Below are positions 1 to 8,758 of a DNA stretch of 64,000 nucleotides, piece after piece (the first letter of the stretch is position 1; each line of letters starts with the position of its first letter). The notes below the pieces were generated by a model. The model was not told where the DNA came from, searched no databases, and worked only from the letters and a program-made list of their open reading frames with translations. The stretch comes from Streptomyces griseorubiginosus (lineage in GTDB: Bacteria; Actinomycetota; Actinomycetes; Streptomycetales; Streptomycetaceae). Made by a program: the position numbers and the translations under genes. Location of the stretch: NCBI RefSeq assembly GCF_001514195.1, contig NZ_KQ948736.1:128895-192894 (forward strand). The letters run 5' to 3'.

Positions 1-9
1 GGGGGGGCC

Positions 10-30
10 GGGGGGGGGGGGGGGGGGGGG
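10..30. repeat. Poly-G homopolymer tract
   Basis: Twenty-one consecutive G residues follow a shorter G7-CC run at the very start of the window. The tract is not inside any gene I can support. It may be real or an assembly artefact, since long G runs are hard to sequence. Confidence 0.8.
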
Positions 31-31
31 A

Positions 32-451
32 GGTGTCGATGAGCCCCGCGCCAGCGGAGTACACGCGCGGGCGACCAAGCGCATTCCAGGCCGCGGACTC
101 GGGCGGAGCGACGACCGAGCGCACCCACGCGGCGGGCTCAGGCGAGGCAATGACCGCGCCCCGCACGGTCGGCCACGGGCGAGGGCGGCAGTCGAGCGCC
201 GCGCGCGGGCGGGTACGTCCGGGGCGCACCGCAGCGACGGGCCCGCGCGTGGCGATGCGCCTGCGTCCCCGCCCGGGCGGTGGAACAGAGTCGGGGCCGC
301 TCGATCTGGTCAAGGGCCAGGCGCGGTCCGGGTGTTGCGGCAGGTCGGGCTCGGGGGCCGCGGGCCGGCGTGCAGACGGCACGTACCCGCAGCCCACGTC
401 ACCGCCCGCCCCACGCGCCGGCCCACGACCCACAACCCGCGACACCGCAGC
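32..451. other. Gene-free GC-rich stretch
   Basis: I see no supportable gene here. Plus-strand open frames run through the stretch, but their translations are arginine-, proline- and glycine-rich low-complexity strings with no recognisable domain, as expected for random GC-rich DNA. The stretch lies downstream of the M1 peptidase gene. Confidence 0.6.
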
Positions 452-494
452 CCCCGGACGGTCGGCAAGGCCGGGGCCGCGCGGCCGTCCGGGG
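452..494 (-). terminator. Stem-loop terminator of the M1 peptidase gene
   Basis: A perfect 10-bp inverted repeat (CCCCGGACGG at 452-461, CCGTCCGGGG at 485-494) encloses a GC-rich loop that holds a smaller GGCC/GGCC hairpin. It starts about 36 nt past the TAG stop of the minus-strand peptidase gene. There is no U-tract, as is usual in Streptomyces. Confidence 0.6.
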
Positions 495-529
495 CGGTGT
501 TGGGGGCGGTGCCGGGGGTGTGAAGGCCG

Positions 530-2104
530 CTACAGGGTCGCCGAGTTGTCGTGTGGGGCGCTCGGGCGGTTCTGCGGGGTGCGGAGGGTCGTGGTGGCGG
601 GGGTGACCGTCCAGTCCGGGTGGCCCGGCATTCTCGGGGTCTTCGTGCCGTAGAGCCAGTCCCGCAGGAAGCCGGACTGGTCCGTGCCGGAGACCTCCGA
701 GGCGACGGCGATGTAGTCGGCGGTGGAGGCGGAGGCGTTGCGGAAGCGCTCCAGGAAGGTGGACTCGATCGCGGCGAAGGCCGTCTCGCCGACCTGCTGG
801 CGCAGCGCGTACAGGACGAGCACGCCGCCGAGGTAGCGCTGGCTGTCGAAGAGGTTGGTCGCGTTCGGGGCGGCGACCGGGCCGGAGGACTTACGCCACT
901 GGTCGCCGCGCGCGTACGTGTCCTTCATGCGGGCTTCCATGGTGGTCAGGCCGAGGGAGTCGGTCCAGCCGCGCTCGTAGCGGTACAGCAGCCCGTAGAA
1001 GTCGGCGTGGCCCTCGTTGAGCCACAGGTCGGACCAGGTGGCCGGGCTGACGGAGTTGCCGAAATAGGAGTGGACCAGCTCGTGCATCATGTGCGAGCCG
1101 ATGCTCTTCTCCGCCTGGAGCAGGAAGTTCGGCTTGTACAGGGTGAGGGTCTGGGTCTCCAGGCCCGTGAAGTCGAAGGCCGTCGAGGAGTCGTTGTTGC
1201 AGGGCAGCAGGCCGTACGTCTCGAACGGGAAGGCGCCGAGCCGCTGCTCGATCCAGCTCACCAGGTTCGGGGTGAGGGCCAGCGCCGGCTCCAGCGCGGT
1301 GGCCCGGGCGGTCGGGACGACGTCCCGGAGCGGGAGTCCGTGCGGCCCCTGCCGTTCCTTGATCACGTAGTCGCCGACCGTGATCTGCACCAGCTCGGTG
1401 GCGATCGGCTCCCGGGACGCGTAGCAGTACGCGGTACGGCCGTCGCCGAGGTCCTCCGTGCTCACCAGCCGCCCGTTCGCGACGCCCTTGAGGGCGGCCG
1501 GGACGGTGACGCGGAAGGTGAAGTCCGCCTTGTCCGAGGGGTGGTCGTTGCACGGGAAGACGGTGTGCGCCGAGTTCGGCTGGGGGCAGACGGCGAAGCC
1601 GTCCGGGGTGGGCACCCAGGCGGTGTGCGCGAGCGTACGGCGCGGGTCGGCGCCGTACGCCACGACGACGGTCGTCGCCTCCCCCGCGGACAGCGTGGAG
1701 GAGGGCGTGATCCGCAGCTTCTCGCCCGCCTGCTCGAAGGCGGCCGTCTCGCCGCCCACGGTGACGGTGTGTATGTCCAGGCCCAGCGCGTCCAGGGAGA
1801 AGCGGCTCAACTCCTGGGTGGCGGTGACCGTCACCGTCGCGCTCGCCTCGACGAGCCGGGTGCCGGCGTCGTACGCGAGGTCGAGGTCGTAGGCGGAGAC
1901 CCGGTAGCCGCCGTTGCCGAGGCCGGGATAGACGGAGTCCCCCAGGGTCTCCGGGCCAGGGGTGCCGGTCTCCCGGTCGGCGTCCGCCTGAGCGGCTTCG
2001 GCCTGCGCCGGGGAGGCGTCGGCGTGCGCCGGGGAGGCCAGGGACAGGGCCGCCACCGAGCCGAGCAGGGCTGCCGGGGCCGTCACTCTGGAGCGATATC
2101 TCAT
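530..2104 (-). CDS. Secreted M1-family zinc metallopeptidase
   Basis: This 524-residue protein is a gluzincin of the M1 (aminopeptidase N-like) family. Residues 1-28 form a Sec signal peptide (basic start, hydrophobic core, AHA-type cleavage site), so it should act outside the cell. The zinc site is HELVH at residues 341-345 with the third ligand Glu364 in NEGHAD (usually NEGFA). A GLET sequence near residue 314 takes the place of the family's GAMEN exopeptidase motif, so the aminopeptidase specificity is uncertain. The ATG at 2104 was chosen because the signal peptide begins there; the frame stays open upstream but that part looks non-coding. The gene stands alone and is divergent from icd. 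Confidence 0.9.
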   Translation of the reverse strand: MRYRSRVTAPAALLGSVAALSLASPAHADASPAQAEAAQADADRETGTPGPETLGDSVYPGLGNGGYRVSAYDLDLAYDAGTRLVEASATVTVTATQELSRFSLDALGLDIHTVTVGGETAAFEQAGEKLRITPSSTLSAGEATTVVVAYGADPRRTLAHTAWVPTPDGFAVCPQPNSAHTVFPCNDHPSDKADFTFRVTVPAALKGVANGRLVSTEDLGDGRTAYCYASREPIATELVQITVGDYVIKERQGPHGLPLRDVVPTARATALEPALALTPNLVSWIEQRLGAFPFETYGLLPCNNDSSTAFDFTGLETQTLTLYKPNFLLQAEKSIGSHMMHELVHSYFGNSVSPATWSDLWLNEGHADFYGLLYRYERGWTDSLGLTTMEARMKDTYARGDQWRKSSGPVAAPNATNLFDSQRYLGGVLVLYALRQQVGETAFAAIESTFLERFRNASASTADYIAVASEVSGTDQSGFLRDWLYGTKTPRMPGHPDWTVTPATTTLRTPQNRPSAPHDNSATL

Positions 2105-2192
2105 GGTCCGCTTTCGTCGGGCGGCCGGCTGGTCGGGTCCGGCCGTCGGATGAGTGTGATCAACCTGCATGACCACAAGATCGGACGCTTGA

Positions 2193-4529
<2,337 letters not shown>

Positions 4530-4534
4530 CGCGC

Positions 4535-4595
4535 GTCCCTTCAGGGACGGCTCTGCCCATCTCCGCCCCGGTCGACTTCGGTCCGGCCGGGGCGG
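4535..4595 (+). terminator. Tandem hairpins downstream of icd
   Basis: Two stem-loops follow the icd stop. The first is a short GTCCCT-tc-AGGGAC hairpin at 4535-4548. The second is a perfect 9-bp inverted repeat, CCGCCCCGG at 4563-4571 and CCGGGGCGG at 4587-4595, with a 15-nt loop. They probably end the icd transcript. Confidence 0.65.
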
Positions 4596-4718
4596 GGGTG
4601 TGTCCGGGGCGGGCCGCGTTCGGGACAGGTCGCGTACGGTGGCGGGACGTATCGGGGACGTGCCCGTCGCTGCGAAGGCGACCAAGGGCGCCGTTGTGGC
4701 GCAGGCCGCCTGCAACTC

Positions 4719-4790
4719 CTAGGGGCGCGGGGAACTGCGCGACCAGCCACCACGGACTCGCACCCGCCCACCAACAGGCCCCGGCACCCC
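4719..4790. repeat. Probable Streptomyces-type intergenic repeat
   Basis: The stretch beginning CTAGGGGCGCGGGGAACTGC resembles a short non-coding repeat that I recall as common between genes in many Streptomyces genomes. It occurs once in this window, so the assignment rests on recalled family knowledge and not on repetition seen here. Confidence 0.4.
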
Positions 4791-4825
4791 CCTGGGCGCC
4801 CGGCTCAAGCCCAGCGCAGCGCGAC

Positions 4826-5155
4826 TCACCAGTCCCGAGTCGCGATCAGTTCCTCCACGTCCGCGTCCTCGAAGCCGTAGGCCTGCGCGATGAACCAGAA
4901 CTCCGCGGCTATCTCCTCGCGGGCCACGGTCTCGATGTCGAAGTCCTCGTCCTGGAGGTCGTTGAACTCCTCCGTGGCCGCCTGGGTCAGGACGTACAGG
5001 GCGGCCAGGTCGGCAGGGCGGTCCGCCTCGATACGGGCGCACAGGCGCAGCAGGATCTCCTTGCCGAGGTCCACCGCGCGGTCGGGGTACCAGCCGTCGC
5101 GGTAGAGCGCGTCGAGGAACGGGTGGGCCGCCACCCGCTGGTCGTCGATGTTCAT
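4826..5155 (-). CDS. DUF5713-like cytosolic protein
   Basis: This small acidic protein of 109 residues has no signal peptide or membrane segment. The layout HPFLDALYRDGWYPD, then a helix with LLRLCARIEADRPADL, then ATEEFNDL matches the uncharacterised DUF5713 family as I recall it. The function is unknown. The ATG at 5155 was chosen because family members start about 10 residues before the HPF motif; a GTG at 5173 would add six residues. It is divergent from the N-formylglutamate amidohydrolase gene, with only 47 bp between the starts, so promoter elements probably overlap. Confidence 0.75.
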   Translation of the reverse strand: MNIDDQRVAAHPFLDALYRDGWYPDRAVDLGKEILLRLCARIEADRPADLAALYVLTQAATEEFNDLQDEDFDIETVAREEIAAEFWFIAQAYGFEDADVEELIATRDW

Positions 5156-5202
5156 GCTGAGATGGTGCACCACGCCACTGACAACGCCCCGGGAGCAGCC
5201 GT

Positions 5203-5976
5203 ATGCCCTCGTTCGACCTCCTGCCCGGTGCCGAGCAGTCGCCGGTGATCCTCCATGTGCCGCACTCCGCGCGGGACATACCCGCCGAGGTGCGGGCCGG
5301 GATCGTGCTGGACGATCCCGCGCTGGAGCGGGAGCTGGACCACATCGTCGACGCGCACACGGCGGAGCTCGCCGAGGAGGCGGCCGGACTGGCCGGCACG
5401 ACCCCGTGGCGGTTCGTGAACCGGCTCTCCCGGCTCGTCGTCGATCCCGAGCGGTTCCCGGACGAGCGGGAGGAGATGCTCGCCGTGGGAATGGGGGCCG
5501 TGTACACCAGGACCACCGGGCGCGAGCCGCTGCGGCCCGCGGACACCGACCCGGAGCCGCTCGTCGAACGCTGGTTCCGGCCCTACGCCCGGGCCATGAC
5601 CGAGGCCGTCGCCGAGCGGCTCGCGGCCGTCGGGCGGGCCGTCGTCATCGACGTGCACTCCTACCCCAGCGCGCCGCTGCCGTACGAACTGCACGGCGAA
5701 GGACCGCGGCCGGCGGTGTGTCTGGGCACCGACCCCTTCCACACGCCGCCCGAGCTGGTCGCGGCGGCCCGGCAGGCGTTCGGCGAGGTCGAGCTGAACA
5801 GCCCGTTCAGCGGGACGTACGTGCCGCTGGAGTTCTACGGCCGTGATCCCCGCGTGAGTGCTCTGATGGTGGAGATCCGCCGGGACACGTACATGACGGA
5901 ACCGGGCGGGCCGGCCGGACCGGGGCTGAACCGGCTCGCGCGGGCACTGGCCGCGCTCGTGGACGCCGTGGACTGA
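5203..5976 (+). CDS. N-formylglutamate amidohydrolase family protein
   Basis: The 257-residue protein belongs to the HutG-type N-formylglutamate amidohydrolase family, which hydrolyses N-formyl-L-glutamate to formate and glutamate, the last step of one histidine degradation route. Visible family features are LHVPHSARDIP near residue 17, a FVNRLSRLVVDPERF block, the VIDVHSYPS metal-site stretch near residue 148 and a C-terminal MVEIRRDTYM. ATG 5203 has a GGGAG ribosome site nearby. No other hut gene is adjacent, so the true substrate could be another N-formyl or N-acyl amino acid. Confidence 0.85.
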   Translation: MPSFDLLPGAEQSPVILHVPHSARDIPAEVRAGIVLDDPALERELDHIVDAHTAELAEEAAGLAGTTPWRFVNRLSRLVVDPERFPDEREEMLAVGMGAVYTRTTGREPLRPADTDPEPLVERWFRPYARAMTEAVAERLAAVGRAVVIDVHSYPSAPLPYELHGEGPRPAVCLGTDPFHTPPELVAAARQAFGEVELNSPFSGTYVPLEFYGRDPRVSALMVEIRRDTYMTEPGGPAGPGLNRLARALAALVDAVD

Positions 5977-6002
5977 CCCCCGTCCGGAGCGCTTCCCCGC
6001 AC

Positions 6003-6068
6003 GGTGCGGCCGGGACCGGGCCCGGCCCGGTGCCCGGTGCGGCCGGGACCGGGCTCGGCCCGGTGCCC
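6003..6068. repeat. Two 33-bp tandem repeats forming palindromic terminators
   Basis: Two nearly identical 33-bp units (6003-6035 and 6036-6068, one base different) lie between convergent genes. Each unit carries a self-complementary core (GGGACCGGGCCCGGCCCGGT type) that can fold into a strong hairpin. A bidirectional terminator for the amidohydrolase gene and the sigma-factor operon is the likely role. Confidence 0.6.
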
Positions 6069-6102
6069 GGTCCGGCCGCCTCACGCGGACCGGACAGGCG
6101 GT

Positions 6103-6591
6103 TCACACCGTCAGCCAGTCCGTGACGATCACCTCTTCGTCGGTGCGCAGGCGCAGGGCGAACGGGCCGGTCGGGGGCACCTCGCAGGTGAAGCGGCCCA
6201 TGTCGTCGGTGGTGAGCGGTGCGCCCGGCTGAGGACCGCTGAGCACCTCGATGCGGGCCGACCGGGGCGGCAGCACCTGGCCCATCAGTCCCTGCGCGGT
6301 GAGTTCGACGTCGACCGTCACCTCGCCCGCGTGGAAGGTGAGCATCCGGGGCGCCGCCGGCCCTCCCCGCACGGGGAGGGCGTCGACCACCGAGTCGAAG
6401 GACAGCTCGGCGATACGGCTGTCCAGGTCGTGCAGCGCGAACGCCTCGACGGCAATCTGCCGCAGGGCCGCCGGCACGGGGTCCAGGATGGCGGTGGCCT
6501 GCCGGAGCTCCTCCTCCAGCAGGTCCAGGGCCAACTCCTCGTCGGGCAGGGCCTCTTCGGTGAAGAGGTCGTCGAGGTCGTCGTCGCTCAT
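6103..6591 (-). CDS. Acidic protein translationally coupled to the sigma factor
   Basis: This 162-residue protein has no signal peptide or membrane segment. Residues 1-30 are strongly acidic (DDDLDDLFTEE...) and predicted helical, followed by a helical block (DPVPAALRQIAVEAFALHDLD) to about residue 70. The last 80 residues look like a beta-sandwich of the carboxypeptidase-regulatory or Ig-like type. Its ATG overlaps the TGA of the sigma-factor gene (ATGA, 6588-6591), so the two are made together, as is typical of sigma/anti-sigma or sigma/adaptor pairs. I recall similar proteins beside actinobacterial CHAT and sigma genes, but no biochemical function. I infer a regulator or tether of the sigma factor or of the module's proteases; this is unproven. 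Confidence 0.7.
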   Translation of the reverse strand: MSDDDLDDLFTEEALPDEELALDLLEEELRQATAILDPVPAALRQIAVEAFALHDLDSRIAELSFDSVVDALPVRGGPAAPRMLTFHAGEVTVDVELTAQGLMGQVLPPRSARIEVLSGPQPGAPLTTDDMGRFTCEVPPTGPFALRLRTDEEVIVTDWLTV

Positions 6592-7163
6592 ACCGCCCCC
6601 CGGGCTTCGAGCCGCGCCCGCAGCCGCCGCAGGCAGCGCTGGCGCAGTGGTCCGATGCTGCCCACCGCGATCCCCAGGGCGGCGGACACCTCCTGGTAGC
6701 CGGGTTTCGGGGACGCCATCAGAATGCGCAGCAACTGCCGGCAGCGGTCGCCGAGTTCCTCGAACTCCTGCCACAGGCGCCGCACCCGCTCGCTCTGCGC
6801 GGCGGCCTCCTCGGAGTCGATGAGGGACTGCTCGGGCGTACGGTCCTCGCTGATCCGGTCAAGGAGTTGCGGATCGTCCGTGACGGTCAGCCGTCTTAAG
6901 CTCTTGAGCACCTTCAGGCACTCGTGGCGCGCGGTGCTGGCCAGCCAGGACTTGGCCTTGTCGGGTTCGCGGATCCGCCCCAGGTGCTGGGCGAAACGGA
7001 ACCAGACGGTCTGGTACACCTCGTGCGCGTCGGCGTCGGAGAGGCGGTGCGAGCGCACCACCGACCACACCAGTGGGCTCAGCCCCTCCACGAGCGCCTT
7101 CCAGGCCGCCGCGTCGCCGTCGACGGCGGACTGGACCAGCCCACCGACATCTGCTCGGTCCAC
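6588..7163 (-). CDS. ECF-like RNA polymerase sigma factor with a TTA codon
   Basis: The 191-residue protein has two sigma-70 domains: region 2 at about residues 20-90 (VYQTVWFRFAQHLGRIREPDKAKSWLASTARHE) and a region 4 helix-turn-helix at about 130-186 (YQEVSAALGIAVGSIGPLRQRC). It should direct RNA polymerase to a small regulon. GTG 7163 was chosen because AGGGGTGGG lies just upstream. Leu89 is encoded by TTA (6897-6899) followed by AGA, both rare codons in Streptomyces; TTA needs the bldA tRNA, so translation may depend on development. No classical transmembrane anti-sigma gene is adjacent. The coupled acidic protein downstream and the S8/CHAT proteases upstream are the likely partners. Confidence 0.85.
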   Translation of the reverse strand: MDRADVGGLVQSAVDGDAAAWKALVEGLSPLVWSVVRSHRLSDADAHEVYQTVWFRFAQHLGRIREPDKAKSWLASTARHECLKVLKSLRRLTVTDDPQLLDRISEDRTPEQSLIDSEEAAAQSERVRRLWQEFEELGDRCRQLLRILMASPKPGYQEVSAALGIAVGSIGPLRQRCLRRLRARLEARGAV

Positions 7164-7222
7164 GGTCCCACCCCTCGTGTACGGCAAGTCATCGTACGCC
7201 GTGGAAGGGACCACTCCGGCCC

Positions 7223-8650
7223 TCATGCGCCGACCGGGCGCTGCACGACCGGCACCGGACGCCAGCCGGCCGGCCTGAGCGCCGGGACGTGCGCCCCGCG
7301 CACTTCGGCGAACTGGGTGTTGGCGGCGAGGAGTTGACTCCGGGCGGCACGCGGGTCGGTCTCCTTGTTCGCGGTCATGTGGGCGGCGACCAGACCGGCG
7401 ACGACCGGGGTGGCGAAGGAGGTGCCGCTCCAGTGCGCGTACCCCTCGAACATCACCTGGTCCGGCTTGACGGTGCCGCCGTCCTCGCTCAGCACCCCGA
7501 CGTGGGACGGGGACTGGCAGGTGCAGACATAGGTGAAGCCGTACCGGCAGGCCTCGTAGGTGGAGTGCTGGTAGGCGTACGGTACCGGTGCGTCGAAGCC
7601 GGTGAGGGCGCTGGTGAGGCGCTCGCCGGGGGCGTAGACCTTCACCCAGGAGCCGTGGTTGCTGAAGCAGGCGCCGAACTCGCCGTCGCCGCGCAGCGCG
7701 CCGACCGACAGGACGACGTCCCGGTACTCGGGCAGGTCGGCGTAGGCGGCGGGCCAGAAGGGGCTGGCGCTGGCGTTGTTGCCGGCGGCGGCGACCAACA
7801 GGGTGCCGTGGGCGTGCAGTTCCTGCATGAAGGCGTCCATGCCGAGCAGTCCGTCGGTGCGGCCGTTGGAGGTGCCCGCGGACAGGCTGATGATGTCGGG
7901 CCAGCCGTCGGCGACGGCCTCGAAGAGCCGGTCGCCGAGCTCGGACTCCAGGATGGCGCCCGCGTCGTTGAGGGTGTTGCGGACGGTGATGTCGGTGTTG
8001 GGCGCGACGGCCGCGAGGACACCGGCGATGAAGGTGCCGTGGCCGACGTACTGGAGGAGGTTGCCGTCCGCGTCGGTCTCGGTGCCGTGCAGGTCGCCGT
8101 CGACGTGGGCGAGCAGCGGGACGAGCGCGTGGTCGTGGGTGAGGCCGTTGTCGACGACGAGCACGCCCACCGCGGTGCCGGGGTCGTGAGCGGCTTCCGC
8201 CGGGGCCGGGTTGGTGCCCTGGCTGAGGGAGGCGGGCACGGGTTCGTCGCCGGGGCAGGAGTTGACGGCGATCGACACCACGTGGTTGCGGCTGACGATC
8301 CGGCGCCCGGCGCGGCCCTCGCGCTCGCTCATGGCGCGCAGCGCGTGGGTGACGGCGCGGTCGCCGCGCCGGTCGCCGTGACCCGGGTCGCCGACCTTGA
8401 TGCGGGTGATGCCCGAGCGGTTGGTCTCGGGACTGTCCCGGCGCACGTGGTCGCCGGTCAGACCGGTCGCCGCGGTGAAGTGGGTGCGGACGGTCTCCTC
8501 GACGAGCGCCGCGTCGCGGCCGTCCCGGGCGAGGACGACACCCTTCTCGTAGATGAACTCCGAGGCGTCGTCGGGCCCGAGGGCCAGGGGGACATCGGGC
8601 ATGGAACGCTGGATCTGGTCGAACTGCTCGTGGAATCGCTGAGGTGCCAT
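7223..8650 (-). CDS. Cytosolic subtilisin-like (S8) serine protease
   Basis: The 475-residue protein carries a complete subtilase triad: Asp167 (VLVVDNG), His204 (GHGTFIAGV) and Ser411 (GTSFATPVVAG), with oxyanion Asn291 (AAAGNN). There is no signal peptide and no membrane anchor, unlike most secreted subtilases, so it should act in the cytoplasm. The first 160 residues are a family-specific N-terminal region that might act as a prodomain or sensor. An insertion at about 353-395 carries Cys368, Cys376 and Cys378 and may bind metal. ATG 8650 follows GGGAGGAC. It lies 60 bp upstream of the sigma gene on the same strand and is divergent from the CHAT gene, which points to one functional module. 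Confidence 0.88.
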   Translation of the reverse strand: MAPQRFHEQFDQIQRSMPDVPLALGPDDASEFIYEKGVVLARDGRDAALVEETVRTHFTAATGLTGDHVRRDSPETNRSGITRIKVGDPGHGDRRGDRAVTHALRAMSEREGRAGRRIVSRNHVVSIAVNSCPGDEPVPASLSQGTNPAPAEAAHDPGTAVGVLVVDNGLTHDHALVPLLAHVDGDLHGTETDADGNLLQYVGHGTFIAGVLAAVAPNTDITVRNTLNDAGAILESELGDRLFEAVADGWPDIISLSAGTSNGRTDGLLGMDAFMQELHAHGTLLVAAAGNNASASPFWPAAYADLPEYRDVVLSVGALRGDGEFGACFSNHGSWVKVYAPGERLTSALTGFDAPVPYAYQHSTYEACRYGFTYVCTCQSPSHVGVLSEDGGTVKPDQVMFEGYAHWSGTSFATPVVAGLVAAHMTANKETDPRAARSQLLAANTQFAEVRGAHVPALRPAGWRPVPVVQRPVGA

Positions 8651-8758
8651 GGCGTGTCCTCCCACTGGGCGGCGGTCGTCAGTCAGAGCCGCGGGACCGG
8701 TCATTGATACAGCGCCGAACCGGTGTGGCCCGCCACCCGTGGCACTACCATCCTTGGG

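Noticed and set aside
33-653. Plus-strand open frame at the window start
   Set aside because: The translation is Arg/Gly/Pro-rich with no domain, and it overlaps the terminator and 3' end of the M1 peptidase gene.
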